DNA of 64,000 nt from assembly GCF_016861975.1 (NCBI RefSeq), contig NZ_BOMB01000001.1, forward strand, positions 372,001-436,000, given 5' to 3'. This stretch comes from Actinocatenispora rupis. GTDB lineage: Bacteria > Actinomycetota > Actinomycetes > Mycobacteriales > Micromonosporaceae. A model generated the notes under the pieces. The model was given only the letters and a program-made list of their open reading frames with translations. It had not been told where the DNA came from and searched no databases. Below, piece after piece: positions 53,740 to 62,736 of the stretch. The position numbers and the translations under genes are program-made. How positions within the stretch are numbered: position 1 is the first letter of the stretch; every line of letters begins with the position of its first letter.

Positions 53740-54971
53740 AGATCGTCGACATCCGGCCGACCACCGTCACCGTGCCGCTGGAGGCGCCGCTGCTGCACTC
53801 CAACGGCGCGCACTGGGGCCGCTTCGTCCGTACCGTGGTCGAGGTCGAGGCGGACAACGGGCTGATCGGGCTCGGCGAGATGGGCGGCGGCGGGCAGAGC
53901 GCCGAGGACGCGCTGCGTGCCCTGCGGGAGTACCTGGTCGGGCACGACGTGTACGCGTTGGAGGCGTTGCGGTTCGCCATCGCCAACCCGACCGCCAGCC
54001 TGTACAACAACCGCACGCAGCTGCTCGCCGCGATCGAGTTCGCGTGCCTGGACCTGATCGGCCAGTACCAGAACGTCCCGGTGCACGACCTGCTCGGCGG
54101 CAAGCTGCGGGACACCGTGCCGTTCGCGTCGTACCTGTTCTTCCGGTACGCGGACCCGGCGACCGGACTCGGCGAGGTCCGTACGCCGGAGCAGCTCGCC
54201 GTGCACGCCAAGGACCTCAAGGCACGCTACGGATTCCGTACGCACAAGCTCAAGGCCGGCGTGTTCCACCCGGACCACGAACTGGACTGCTACCGCGCGC
54301 TGGCCGAGGCCACCGACGGCGACCTCCTCCGGTACGACCCGAACGGTGCGCTGTCGGTCAACCAGGCGCGCCGGTTCGCCCGCGCCATCGCCGACCTGCC
54401 CAACGAGTACTTCGAGGACCCGACCTGGGGCATGAACGGGATGCGGCAGCTGCGCGACACCGGGCTGCCGCTCGCCACGAACACGGTGGTGGTGAACTTC
54501 GAGCAGCTCGCCGCGAACGTCCGCGACCCCGCGGTCGACGTCATCCTGCTGGACACCACGTTCTGGGGCGGGATCCGGCCGTGCGTCAAGGCGGCCGGCG
54601 TGTGCGAGACGTTCCAGCTCGGGGTGGCCGTGCACTCGTCCGGCGAACTCGGCATCCAGCTCGCCACGATGCTCCATCTCGGTGCGGTCCTGCCCAATCT
54701 GGACCACGCCGCCGACGCGCACTACCACCACCTGCGCGACGACATCATCGTGGGCGGCAAGATGTCGTACGTGAACGGAGCGATCGCCGTCCCCGACGGC
54801 CCCGGCCTGGGCGTACGGCTGGACCGGGACAAGCTGGCCGAGTACGCGGAGCTGTACCGGGAGCTGGGTGGCTACCCGTACGACCGGGATCCCGGTCGCC
54901 CGGGTTGGTACCCGTTGATCCCGAACGACCGGTGGGCCGACCCCACCGCACCGCAGCCGGACACGCTGTGA
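53736..54971 (+). CDS. enolase-superfamily sugar-acid dehydratase (mandelate racemase/glucarate dehydratase-like)
   Basis: TIM-barrel enzyme of 411 residues in the mandelate racemase/muconate lactonising group. The catalytic Lys pair is THKLKAG and the metal ligands are in YDPNGA, YFEDP and an Asn segment (LATNTVV). The general acid/base is in [14 protein letters not shown], the glucarate-dehydratase-type His-Ser-Ser-Gly-Glu. It removes water from an aldonic or aldaric acid to give a 2-keto-3-deoxy acid. This implies that the imported sugar is oxidised, perhaps by the SDR of the same operon. Confidence 0.87.
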   Translation: MKIVDIRPTTVTVPLEAPLLHSNGAHWGRFVRTVVEVEADNGLIGLGEMGGGGQSAEDALRALREYLVGHDVYALEALRFAIANPTASLYNNRTQLLAAIEFACLDLIGQYQNVPVHDLLGGKLRDTVPFASYLFFRYADPATGLGEVRTPEQLAVHAKDLKARYGFRTHKLKAGVFHPDHELDCYRALAEATDGDLLRYDPNGALSVNQARRFARAIADLPNEYFEDPTWGMNGMRQLRDTGLPLATNTVVVNFEQLAANVRDPAVDVILLDTTFWGGIRPCVKAAGVCETFQLGVAVHSSGELGIQLATMLHLGAVLPNLDHAADAHYHHLRDDIIVGGKMSYVNGAIAVPDGPGLGVRLDRDKLAEYAELYRELGGYPYDRDPGRPGWYPLIPNDRWADPTAPQPDTL

Positions 54972-56002
54972 CCGCCCGGCGGTGGCGACCCCGCCGCAAC
55001 TGGGGCGCCCGGGTGCACGAGTCGAGCGTCGACGGGCTGGCCGCGGTCACCCTGGAGAACGAGCGGCTCCGGGTGACCGTCCTGCCCGGCAAGGGTTGCG
55101 ACATCGTCGAGTTCCTGGACAAACGCACCGACACCGACCTGGTCTGGTGGTCGCCGCTCGGGCTCCGCTCGCCGGAGTCGGTGGCCGGCGGCGCCGCCGA
55201 CGACGCCGCACTCTTCCACGACGCGTACGAGGGCGGTTGGCAGGACGTGTTCCCGTCCGGCGGCGCGCCGTCGACGTACCGGGGCGCGGCGCTGGGGCAG
55301 CACGGCGAGGTGTCCGGACTGGCCTGGGAGTACCGGATCGTGACGGACACGCCGGAGGAGGTCGCGGTCGAGTTCGCGGTCCGCACCCGGCGCCTGCCGT
55401 ACCTGCTGACCCGGGTGCTGCGGCTGACCGCCGGCGCGACCCGGCTCGCCGCCACGGAACGGGGGACGAACGTGGCGCCGGTCCCGGTGCACGCCATGTG
55501 GGGCCAGCACCTCGCGTACGGGCGGCCGTTCCTCGCGCCCGGCGCGCGCATCACGCTGCCGCCGGGCGTCCGGGTCGTCGCGCACGCCGAGCCGATCGGC
55601 GAACACGGCCGCATCGCCCCCGGCGGCGAGTACGACTGGCCCGTCGTGCCCGCGCCCGGCGGCGGCACCACCGACCTGTCCGTGGTGCCCGGCCCCGTCG
55701 GCAGCTCCGACGTCTGCTACCTCACCGGCTTCACCACCGGCTGGTACGAGCTGACCGGGCCGAACGGCGGGGTCCGCGTCGAGTGGGACGCCACCGCCCT
55801 GCCGTACCTGTGGCTCTGGCAGGAACTCGGCGGCACCACCGGGCACCCGTGGTGGGGCCAGGCGTACGTCGTGGGGCTCGAACCGTTCTCCAGCTACCCG
55901 ACGAACGGGCTCGCCGAGGCCGTCGACAACGGCAGCGCGATCCTGTTCGCGCCCGGCGAGACCCGGTCGTACGACTGGTCGGTGGGGCTGGCCGATGGGT
56001 GA
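54968..56002 (+). CDS. DUF4432 aldose 1-epimerase-like protein
   Basis: Galactose-mutarotase-fold protein of 344 residues. [35 protein letters not shown] is the typical start of DUF4432. His and Glu residues ([19 protein letters not shown]) lie where mutarotases bind sugars. It probably interconverts anomers of the pathway sugar. GTG 54968 overlaps the dehydratase stop by 4 nt, and its own end overlaps the next start by 8 nt. Confidence 0.82.
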   Translation: MTARRWRPRRNWGARVHESSVDGLAAVTLENERLRVTVLPGKGCDIVEFLDKRTDTDLVWWSPLGLRSPESVAGGAADDAALFHDAYEGGWQDVFPSGGAPSTYRGAALGQHGEVSGLAWEYRIVTDTPEEVAVEFAVRTRRLPYLLTRVLRLTAGATRLAATERGTNVAPVPVHAMWGQHLAYGRPFLAPGARITLPPGVRVVAHAEPIGEHGRIAPGGEYDWPVVPAPGGGTTDLSVVPGPVGSSDVCYLTGFTTGWYELTGPNGGVRVEWDATALPYLWLWQELGGTTGHPWWGQAYVVGLEPFSSYPTNGLAEAVDNGSAILFAPGETRSYDWSVGLADG

Positions 56003-56792
56003 GTTCAGCGGCCGCGTCGCGCTGGTCGTCGGCGGCTCCGCCGGCATCGGCCGGGCCGTCGTGACCCGGCTCGCGTCCGCCGGCGCCGCCGTCGTGTTCT
56101 GCGGCCACGAACCCGATGTCGTCGCCGCCACCGAGTCCGCCGAACGCGCCGCCGGCCGCGAGGTCACCGGCCACGTCGCCGACGTACGCTCCGACGCGGC
56201 GCTGCGCGACCTGGTCGCCGCGACCGTCGACGCGTACGGCGGCCTCGACGTCCTCGTCAACTCCGCCGGCATCCAGCGGTACGGCACCGTCGAGGACACC
56301 GCGCCGGAGCAGTGGGACGAGGTACTCGACGTCAACCTCAAGGGCATGTACCTGGCCTGCCGGCACGCCGTGCCCGTACTCCGGGCGCGCGGCGGCGGGG
56401 TCATCGTCAACGTCTCCTCCGTCCAGGCGTACGCGTCGCAGCAACGCGTCCTCGCGTACTCGGTGAGCAAGGCCGGGATCAACGCGCTCACCCGGTCGAT
56501 GGCGCTGGACCACGCCGCGGACCGGATCCGCGTCAACGCCGTCTGCCCCGGCTCCGTCGACACCCCGATGCTGCGCTGGGCCGCGGGCCGCTTCGCCGGC
56601 GACCGTACGGTGGACGACACGCTCGCCGCCTGGGGCCGTACCCATCCGCTCGGGCGGGTCGCGCAGCCGGCGGAGGTCGCCGAGGTCGTCGCGTTCCTCG
56701 CCAGCGACCGGGCGTCGTTCGTGACGGGCTCCGAGTACCGGGTGGACGGCGGTCTGCTCGCCGTCAACCCGGCCGCCCTCGACGCCGACTGA
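55995..56792 (+). CDS. SDR family oxidoreductase of carbohydrate operon
   Basis: Short-chain dehydrogenase of 265 residues with VGGSAGIG cofactor site, NSAG (in place of NNAG), catalytic Ser in NVSSVQAY and YSVSK. It ends FVTGSEYRVDGG, as in glucose/gluconate dehydrogenase-like SDRs. In context it may oxidise the sugar to the lactone or acid used by the dehydratase; that is inference. Last gene of the operon. Confidence 0.9.
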   Translation: MGEFSGRVALVVGGSAGIGRAVVTRLASAGAAVVFCGHEPDVVAATESAERAAGREVTGHVADVRSDAALRDLVAATVDAYGGLDVLVNSAGIQRYGTVEDTAPEQWDEVLDVNLKGMYLACRHAVPVLRARGGGVIVNVSSVQAYASQQRVLAYSVSKAGINALTRSMALDHAADRIRVNAVCPGSVDTPMLRWAAGRFAGDRTVDDTLAAWGRTHPLGRVAQPAEVAEVVAFLASDRASFVTGSEYRVDGGLLAVNPAALDAD

Positions 56793-56795
56793 CCG

Positions 56796-56833
56796 CGGCC
56801 GCATCCGGCTTGGTTGAGCCGATCCGGCCGCCG
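56796..56833. terminator. imperfect terminator hairpin
   Basis: GGCCG/CGGCC and CGGCT/AGCCG paired segments with a small internal loop and a TGGTTG apical loop, between the convergent SDR and GNAT genes. Confidence 0.45.
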
Positions 56834-56835
56834 CG

Positions 56836-57384
56836 TCAGGTGCGGCGAGGCCGCGGGTCGGTGGCGAGCAGGCCGAACAGCAGGTCGTCGGTCCACTCGC
56901 CCTTCAGCCAGGTGGCCTGCCGCCGGTGGCCCTCGGCGGTGAAACCCAGCCGGCGCAGCAGCCGCGCGGACCTCTCGTTACGCGCGTCGCACTCCGCGGA
57001 GATCCGTACGACGCCGCGCTCGAACAGGTCGTCCAGCACCGCGCCGACCGCCTCCGTCGCGTACCCGAGGCCCTGGTACGCGGTGGCGAGCGTGTAGCCG
57101 ATCTCGGCCTGCCGCAGGTTCTCGTGCCGGTGTACGCCGACGTCGCCGACGAGTACGCCGTCGTCCGCGCGCACGACCGCGTACTGGAACCAGCCGGGGG
57201 TGTCGGGGGAGCCGGCGGCGAACTGCCGGACGAGTCGCCGCGCGTCGGCCTCGGTGACCGGCGCGGACCAGCCCTGGTAGCGCGCGACCGCCGGATCCGA
57301 CCGGTACGCGGCGAGCGCCGGTGCGTCCTCCGTACGGAAGCGCCGCAGGACGAGCCGCTCGGTGACCAGGCGTACCGGCCTCAC
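56836..57384 (-). CDS. GNAT family N-acetyltransferase
   Basis: RimJ/RimL-type acetyltransferase of 182 residues. LVTERLVLRRFRTEDAPALAAYRSDPAVARYQGW is the usual opening, and YQGLGYATEAVGAVLDDLF the acetyl-CoA pyrophosphate loop (QxxGxA). The target could be a protein N-terminus or a small molecule. GTG 57384 overlaps the TetR stop (GTGA), so it is co-regulated with that repressor. Confidence 0.9.
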   Translation of the reverse strand: MRPVRLVTERLVLRRFRTEDAPALAAYRSDPAVARYQGWSAPVTEADARRLVRQFAAGSPDTPGWFQYAVVRADDGVLVGDVGVHRHENLRQAEIGYTLATAYQGLGYATEAVGAVLDDLFERGVVRISAECDARNERSARLLRRLGFTAEGHRRQATWLKGEWTDDLLFGLLATDPRPRRT

Positions 57385-57953
57385 GGGGCTTCCCCGAGCA
57401 GCGCGTCGGACACCTGCCGCAGCGTGGTGACGAGCCGGTCGGACTCGCCGCGCCGGATCAGGTGCAGCACCAGGTCGCCGTGCAGCGAGCCGAGCAGGAT
57501 GTGCGCGACGAGGTCGGCGTCGAGGTCGTCGCGCGCCTCGGCCACCAGCCCGCGTACGTGCTCGTGCCAGAACCGGTACACGGGTTCGGCGTGCCGGTCC
57601 GGCGCGGCCTGCTCGTACGCGGTGATGACGGCGATGTTGCGGGTGGCCAGGTCGACCGTGGCGGCGAGGAACGCGTTGAGGCGGTCGCGCGGCGGCGCGC
57701 CGGGCCCGAGCGGCGGCGGGCCGTCCTCGACGCGGGCGCGCAGCTCCTCGGCGCGCCGTTCGAGGAGGGCGCGGAGCAGGCCGGCCCGGTTGCCGAACCG
57801 GTGGAAGACGGTGCCCTTGCCGACGCCCGCGCGCGCCGCGATGGCCTCGATCGGTACCCGGTCGGCGGTGTCGTCGCGCAGCAAGTCCTCGGTGGCGCGC
57901 AGGATCGCCGCCCGGTTGCGCGCCGCGTCGGCACGCTCCTGTCGCTCCGCCAT
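57381..57953 (-). CDS. TetR-family transcriptional repressor
   Basis: Regulator of 190 residues: N-terminal HTH (AAILRATEDLLRDDTADRVPIEAIAARAGVGKGTVFHRFGNRAGLL), then a helical ligand domain. ATG 57953 has GAGG 8 nt upstream; the ATG at 57983 would put translation across the operator. It represses the divergent quinone oxidoreductase gene and its own operon (TetR-GNAT), judging from the two operator copies in between. Confidence 0.92.
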   Translation of the reverse strand: MAERQERADAARNRAAILRATEDLLRDDTADRVPIEAIAARAGVGKGTVFHRFGNRAGLLRALLERRAEELRARVEDGPPPLGPGAPPRDRLNAFLAATVDLATRNIAVITAYEQAAPDRHAEPVYRFWHEHVRGLVAEARDDLDADLVAHILLGSLHGDLVLHLIRRGESDRLVTTLRQVSDALLGEAP

Positions 57954-57972
57954 CGGTACCGCCTCGGTTGAC

Positions 57973-57993
57973 AACTGGACCATCGGTCAAGTT
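57973..57993. promoter_or_regulatory. TetR operator copy 1
   Basis: AACTGGACC and GGTCAAGTT arms with spacer ATC make a near-perfect 21-bp dyad with one mismatch. It immediately follows TTGACA (57968-57973), a possible -35 for the rightward gene, and would block it when bound. Confidence 0.8.
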
Positions 57994-58008
57994 AGTGTAG
58001 CCGAGTCC

Positions 58009-58029
58009 AACTGGACCGATGGTCAACTT
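58009..58029. promoter_or_regulatory. TetR operator copy 2
   Basis: AACTGGACC and GGTCAACTT arms with spacer GAT. It shares the left arm with copy 1, is centred 36 bp away, and ends 14 nt before the start of the quinone oxidoreductase gene. Confidence 0.8.
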
Positions 58030-58043
58030 ATCGAGGAGTACCC

Positions 58044-59035
58044 ATGCGTGCTGTCCTGCTGCCCCGTACCGGCGGCCCGGACGTGCTCACCGTCGCCGAC
58101 GTACCGGTGCCCGAGCCGGTGGACGGGCAGGTCCTGATCCGCGTCGAGGCCGCGCCCACCTCCCTCGGCGAGACGCAGATCCGCGCCGGCATCCACCCCC
58201 TGCCACCCCTCCCGCCGTACTCGGGGCCGAGGTCGTCGGCACGGTCACCGCGACCGGCGCCGGCGTCGACGGCTCCCTCGTCGGTACCCGGGTCACCGCG
58301 GTCACCGGCGGCTTCGGCAGCTACGCCGAGTACGTGACGGTCGCCGCGGCCGCGCTCACCGTCGTACCGGAAGGGCCGGCGTCGACGGACGTGGCGGCCA
58401 CCGCGGCCAGCGGCGCCACCGCACTCGCGCTGCTGCGCTGGACCGAACCGGGGCCCGGCGACACCGTGCTCGTCCAGAACGCGGCCGGCGCCGTCGGCGG
58501 CTACCTGGTGCAGCTGCTGCGCCGGCGCGGCGTCGGGCGGATCGTCGCCACGGTGGGCTCGCCCGCCAAGCGGCAGCGGGTCCTCGACCTCGGCGCCGAC
58601 ACCGTGCTCGACCACGACGAGCCGCTCGGCGCGGCGAGTACCCACAACCCCACCGAGGACCTCGACCCCAGCGGCGGGCGCGACGACACGATCGACGTCG
58701 CGTACTGCTGCCTCGGCGGGCCCGCCACCGAGTCGGTGCTCGACGTGCTCACCCCCGGCACCGGCCGGATCGTCCAGTACGGCAACGGAAACGGCCGCCC
58801 GGCGCGGTTCGACGCGCAGACCCTGTTCTACCGGGGTGTCACGGTCCGCGGCGCCGGCGGACCCGACTGGTACCGCGAGGTGTTGCACGTGGCGCGGCCC
58901 CAGGTGCTGGACATGCTGGCCGCGGGCGCGGTCCGGCCGCTGGTCGACAGCGTCCGGCCGCTCGCCGAGGCCGCCGCGGCGCACCGCGACATCGACGCCC
59001 GCCGTACCGCGGGGCGCATCGTGCTCGTGCCCTGA
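58044..59035 (+). pseudogene. zinc-type/quinone oxidoreductase (MDR family) with frameshift
   Basis: Medium-chain dehydrogenase/reductase of about 330 residues when two frames are joined. ATG 58044, with GAGGAG upstream, opens MRAVLLPRTGGPDVLTVADVPVPEP and runs about 52 codons. Homology then continues in the -1 frame (PAVLGAEVVGTVTATGAGVD, NAAGAVGGYLVQLLRRRG) to 59035. The switch falls in a C-rich tract at 58194-58216, consistent with loss of one C. It may be a sequencing error, a true inactivating deletion or slippage. The neighbouring repressor and operators look intact, which argues for a recent change or an error. Confidence 0.8.
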
Positions 59036-59039
59036 GGGA

Positions 59040-59780
59040 TCAGACCGGGTCGGCTTCCAGTTCCAGCTCGGCCTCGCCGGTACGCGTCACGGCCAGGTCC
59101 GCGGCCTTGGCGGCGAGCACCACGTCCTCGATGGTGCGGACCCGGGAGGCGGTCAGCACCGCCCGCGCCAGCCGCCCCTTGTACGCCTTGTTGAAGTGAC
59201 TGACGATCGCGCGCGAGCCGTCCGGGCGCACCGACACGACCCGGACGGTGACCGCGCCCGGCACCGGCCCGAGCGCCTGGTACGCCCCGGACCGCAGGTC
59301 CAGTACCAGCCGGTCGTCGCGCAGCACCGCGGTCAGCTCGTCGCGCCACACCCCGCGCAGCGGGCCCAGCCCCGGCAGCGTCGTCCCACCCGACAGCCGG
59401 TACGCCGGGATCGGGTCGCGCGGGCGCAGCGCACCGAACAACGCCGACACCACCACGACCGTACGGTCGGCGCGACGGCGGGCGGAGGCCGGCAACGTCG
59501 GATAGTCGAGCGCGTCGTACAGCACGCCGGTGTAGCGGCGCAGCGCCGGCATGGTCGGCGCGGTACGCAGGGCGAGGTTGGCGGTCAGCTCGTCGTCCTG
59601 CCGCGCGGACAGCTTCAGGACCTTGCGGGCGACGCCCACCGTGCTCGACACGGTCTGCAGCGCGGCGAGCACCCGGGCGCGGGCCGGACCCAGCGTCGGG
59701 AACGACAGCGCGGCGAGGTCCAGGGGCGCGCCCCGGCCACCGGGCGCCTTCGTTTCGGACGGCGGCAACAGCACGAGCAC
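59040..59780 (-). CDS. yaaA: YaaA-family peroxide stress protein
   Basis: Protein of 246 residues of the YaaA/DUF328 family, which lowers free iron and DNA damage under peroxide stress in E. coli. LVLLPPSETKAPGG at the start and SHFNKAYKGRLARAVL near the end are diagnostic. GTG 59780 is 6 nt after TAGGGT with no Shine-Dalgarno (leaderless). It ends 4 nt from the convergent quinone oxidoreductase gene. Confidence 0.92.
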   Translation of the reverse strand: MLVLLPPSETKAPGGRGAPLDLAALSFPTLGPARARVLAALQTVSSTVGVARKVLKLSARQDDELTANLALRTAPTMPALRRYTGVLYDALDYPTLPASARRRADRTVVVVSALFGALRPRDPIPAYRLSGGTTLPGLGPLRGVWRDELTAVLRDDRLVLDLRSGAYQALGPVPGAVTVRVVSVRPDGSRAIVSHFNKAYKGRLARAVLTASRVRTIEDVVLAAKAADLAVTRTGEAELELEADPV

Positions 59781-59786
59781 GCCTGA

Positions 59787-59792
59787 ACCCTA
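59787..59792 (-). promoter_or_regulatory. leaderless -10 element of yaaA
   Basis: On the minus strand TAGGGT lies 6 nt before GTG 59780. Confidence 0.6.
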
Positions 59793-59943
59793 CCGGCGCC
59801 GGATCCGCGGTCCGCCGTCAGGCGTTCGTGCACGTTGTGCTCTGCAACCCGCGAGTTCCCATATACACGTTCGGCTGATTGTATGTGCTGTGAAAGCGGC
59901 CACAGAATCCTGCGCAGACCGGATCAGGCAAAACGGAGGCCCG

Positions 59944-61227
59944 ATGACAGCCCTGACGCTGGAGTCGCTGACCAAGATCTTCCCGAACGGCACGGTCGCC
60001 GTCGACGGTGTCGACCTGGCCGTTGCCGACGGCGAGGTCATGGTCCTGCTCGGGCCGTCCGGCTGCGGCAAGTCCACGCTCTTACGCATGATCGCCGGGC
60101 TGGAGGACCCGACCGAGGGGCTGATCCGGTTCGACGACGAGATCGCCAACGACTGGTCGCCGCGCCAGCGCCGGGTCGCCATGGCGTTCCAGGACTTCGC
60201 GCTCTACCCGCACATGTCGGTACGCGGCAACCTCAGCTTCCCGTTGAAGCTGGCCAAGCACACCCCCGACGCCGTCTCCGAACGGGTGGCCGACCTCGCC
60301 ACCGCGCTCGGCGTCGGCGACACCCTCGAACGCCGTCCCGGCCAGCTGTCCGGCGGCCAGAAGCAGCGCGTCGCGATGGGCCGCGCCATCATCCGCGAAC
60401 CCAAGGTGTTCCTGCTCGACGAGCCACTGTCCAACTTGGACAGTGCGCTGCGGGCCGGGCTGCGCGCCGAGATCTCCACGCTGCTCCGCGGCGTCGGCGT
60501 CACCACCGTGTACGTCACGCACGACCAGACCGAGGCGCTCACCATGGCCGACCGGGTGACGATCCTGCGCGACGGCCGGGTGCAGCAGATCGGCGCGCCC
60601 AACGAGGTGTACCGGACGCCCGCCACGCTGTTCGTCGCCGGCTTCCTCGGTACGCCGCGGATGAACCTGCTGTGGGCCACCGTCTACGCGTACCTGGACG
60701 ACCGGGTGCTGCTCGACCTCGGCCGCCAGCACCTGTCGCTGCCGTGGTCCGACCCGCGCGTCCGCGACCTCGCCCGGTACCACGGGGAGGAGATCGTCGT
60801 CGGGCTGCGCGCCGAGGCCGTCAGCCCCGCCGCCCCGGACACCCCCGGATCCCTCCGCGGCACCATCCGGTACGTGGAGCACCTGGGCCACGAGACCATC
60901 GCGTACCTGGACATCGGGGCGCGGGCGGCGGGTGCCGAGGAGCAGGCCGGCGCCGGACACCAGGCGCCGTCGGAGGAACCGGCCGGGAAGCGCCGCTGGT
61001 GGCGCCGCCGGCCGGAGCCGGCACGGACCGAACAGGCCGACGGCGGCGGCGACGGCGGCCGGCACGAGCAGCGGGTCGCGGACTTCGCGCTGCGCCTCGC
61101 CCCGTACGGGACGGCACCGGTCGGTCAGGCGGTCAGCGTGCTGCCCGACCTCAGCCAACTGCACGTGTTCGACCGGCACGGCATGCGGATCAGGACCCGC
61201 GGACCCGGCGCGTCACGTACCCGGTGA
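59944..61227 (+). CDS. ABC sugar-importer ATPase (MsiK/UgpC/MalK-like)
   Basis: CUT1-type ATP-binding subunit of 427 residues. Walker [10 protein letters not shown] is at about 38-46, Q-loop [10 protein letters not shown], signature LSGGQKQR, Walker [13 protein letters not shown] and the H-loop His in [15 protein letters not shown]. The C-terminal OB-fold regulatory domain is interrupted at about 322-380 by a charged, low-complexity insert rich in Glu, Arg and Gly. It has no cognate permeases beside it and may serve several importers, as MsiK does in Streptomyces. The upstream region 59781-59943 has an AT-richer patch with TATACA. Confidence 0.9.
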   Translation: MTALTLESLTKIFPNGTVAVDGVDLAVADGEVMVLLGPSGCGKSTLLRMIAGLEDPTEGLIRFDDEIANDWSPRQRRVAMAFQDFALYPHMSVRGNLSFPLKLAKHTPDAVSERVADLATALGVGDTLERRPGQLSGGQKQRVAMGRAIIREPKVFLLDEPLSNLDSALRAGLRAEISTLLRGVGVTTVYVTHDQTEALTMADRVTILRDGRVQQIGAPNEVYRTPATLFVAGFLGTPRMNLLWATVYAYLDDRVLLDLGRQHLSLPWSDPRVRDLARYHGEEIVVGLRAEAVSPAAPDTPGSLRGTIRYVEHLGHETIAYLDIGARAAGAEEQAGAGHQAPSEEPAGKRRWWRRRPEPARTEQADGGGDGGRHEQRVADFALRLAPYGTAPVGQAVSVLPDLSQLHVFDRHGMRIRTRGPGASRTR

Positions 61228-61247
61228 TCGGGCGCCGGACCCGGTGA

Positions 61248-61276
61248 GTCGGGCGCGTCGGGTTGCCGCGCCCGAC
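61248..61276. terminator. terminator hairpin, copy 1 of tandem pair
   Basis: GTCGGGCGCG (61248-61257) pairs perfectly with CGCGCCCGAC (61267-61276) around a 9-nt loop. It lies between the convergent ATPase and glyA genes. Confidence 0.8.
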
Positions 61277-61310
61277 CCGCCGGTCAGGCCGCCCGGGTTC
61301 GGCCCCGCAG

Positions 61311-61340
61311 GGTCGGGCGCGCCGGTTGCCGCGCCCGACC
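61311..61340. terminator. terminator hairpin, copy 2 of tandem pair
   Basis: GGTCGGGCGCG (61311-61321) pairs with CGCGCCCGACC (61330-61340) around an 8-nt loop. The whole unit repeats copy 1 with a 64-bp offset, so the terminator has been duplicated in tandem. Confidence 0.8.
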
Positions 61341-61346
61341 CGCACG

Positions 61347-62597
61347 TCAGGTCGCCGGGGTGTGGACCGGGAAGTCGGCGAGGAAGGCGCGGATCTCGGC
61401 GGCGGTGGCGGCCAGCCCGGACTCGTCGCCGGCCGCGGCCGCCGTCACCGTACGGTCCAGCCACTCGGCGACGGCCGGCATGTGCTCGGCGGTCAGCCCG
61501 CGGGTGGTGATCGCGGGCGTACCGAGGCGGATGCCGGACGGGTCGAACGGCCGGCGCGGGTCGTACGGCACGGTGTTGAAGTTCAGTTCGATGCCGGCGG
61601 CGTCGAGCGCCTTCGCGGCGACCTTGCCGGTGACGCCCTTGCCGGTGAGGTCGACGAGCAGCAGGTGGTTGTCGGTGCCGCCGGACACCAGGTCGTACCC
61701 GCGGGCGGTGAGGGCGGCGGCGAGCGCCTGCGCGTTCGTCACCACCTGCCGGGCGTACGCGGCGAAGTCGGGTTGGGCGGCCTCGTGCAGCGCGACGGCG
61801 ATCGCCGCGGTGGTGTGGTTGTGCGGCCCGCCCTGCAACCCGGGGAAGACCGCCTTGTCGATCGCCTTGGCGTGCTCCGCGGTGGTCATCAGCATGGCGC
61901 CGCGCGGCCCGCGCAGCGTCTTGTGCGTGGTCGTGGACACGACGTCGGCGTACCCGACGGGTGAGGGGTGCGCGCCGCCGGCGACCAGTCCGGCGATGTG
62001 CGCGATGTCGGCGAGGAGTACGGCGCCGACCTCGCGGGCGATCTCCGCGAACGCCGGGAAGTCGATCGTACGGGGGATCGCGGTGCCACCGCAGATGATC
62101 ATCCGGGGGCGTTCGGCGCGGGCCAGGTCACGGACCTCGTCGAGGTCGAGCCGACCGGTGTCCCTGCGTACGCCGTAGTGCACGGCGCGGAACCACTTCC
62201 CGGTGGCGGACACCGCGTTGCCGTGCGTCAGGTGGCCGCCCATCGGCAGCGCCATCCCGAGTACGGTGTCGCCCGGCGACAGGAACGCCAGGTACGCGGC
62301 GAGGTTCGCGGGGGATCCCGAGTACGGCTGGACGTTGGCGTGCTCGACCCCGAACAGCGCCTCCGCCCGCTCCTTCGCCAGCGTCTCGACCGGGTCGACG
62401 AACTGCTGGCCCTCGTAGTACCGGCGGCCGGGGTAACCCTCGGAGTACTTGTTGGTCAGGACGGAGCCGGTGGCCTCCAGGACGGCGGGAGAGACGTAGT
62501 TCTCCGACGGGATCATGCGGAGCTTCTCGTCCTGGCGGCGACGCTCGGCGTCGACCAGCTCGGCGATGCGTGGATCGGTACTGCTCAGCGCGGACAT
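61347..62597 (-). CDS. glyA: serine hydroxymethyltransferase
   Basis: PLP enzyme of 416 residues that converts serine plus THF to glycine plus 5,10-methylene-THF, feeding one-carbon metabolism. The PLP-binding Lys is in [14 protein letters not shown] near residue 230. [19 protein letters not shown] and [13 protein letters not shown] are family markers. Complete length. GAGGAGG precedes ATG 62597, but part of it can be masked by a hairpin and the leader holds a ZTP riboswitch, so translation is probably controlled by the folate/purine alarmone. Confidence 0.97.
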   Translation of the reverse strand: MSALSSTDPRIAELVDAERRRQDEKLRMIPSENYVSPAVLEATGSVLTNKYSEGYPGRRYYEGQQFVDPVETLAKERAEALFGVEHANVQPYSGSPANLAAYLAFLSPGDTVLGMALPMGGHLTHGNAVSATGKWFRAVHYGVRRDTGRLDLDEVRDLARAERPRMIICGGTAIPRTIDFPAFAEIAREVGAVLLADIAHIAGLVAGGAHPSPVGYADVVSTTTHKTLRGPRGAMLMTTAEHAKAIDKAVFPGLQGGPHNHTTAAIAVALHEAAQPDFAAYARQVVTNAQALAAALTARGYDLVSGGTDNHLLLVDLTGKGVTGKVAAKALDAAGIELNFNTVPYDPRRPFDPSGIRLGTPAITTRGLTAEHMPAVAEWLDRTVTAAAAGDESGLAATAAEIRAFLADFPVHTPAT

Positions 62598-62690
62598 GCG
62601 ACCTCCTCGGCAGGGGTCGCACCCAGGCGCGCGGTGCGACGGGCGTCGCTCCCCGGTGGTGATCCACCTTGTCCGCGCCAGTCACGTGCC
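62597..62690 (-). promoter_or_regulatory. ZTP (pfl) riboswitch with RBS-sequestering hairpin upstream of glyA
   Basis: Read on the minus strand, the leader contains, in order, CGTGACTGGCG, GTGGATCACCACCGGGGAGCG and CGCCTGGGT (62621-62629). These are the conserved parts of the pfl motif, which binds ZTP/ZMP and typically precedes glyA and purine or folate genes. Just after it, TGCGACC and GGTCGCA pair around an 11-nt loop that, with the stem, covers the ribosome site and reaches the start codon. Ligand binding should release this site. Recognition is by eye; a covariance model would confirm it. Confidence 0.85.
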
Positions 62691-62736
62691 GCCGAGCATA
62701 GGCGCCGCGGCCCCGGCGCGTCGACCGGACCCCTGG

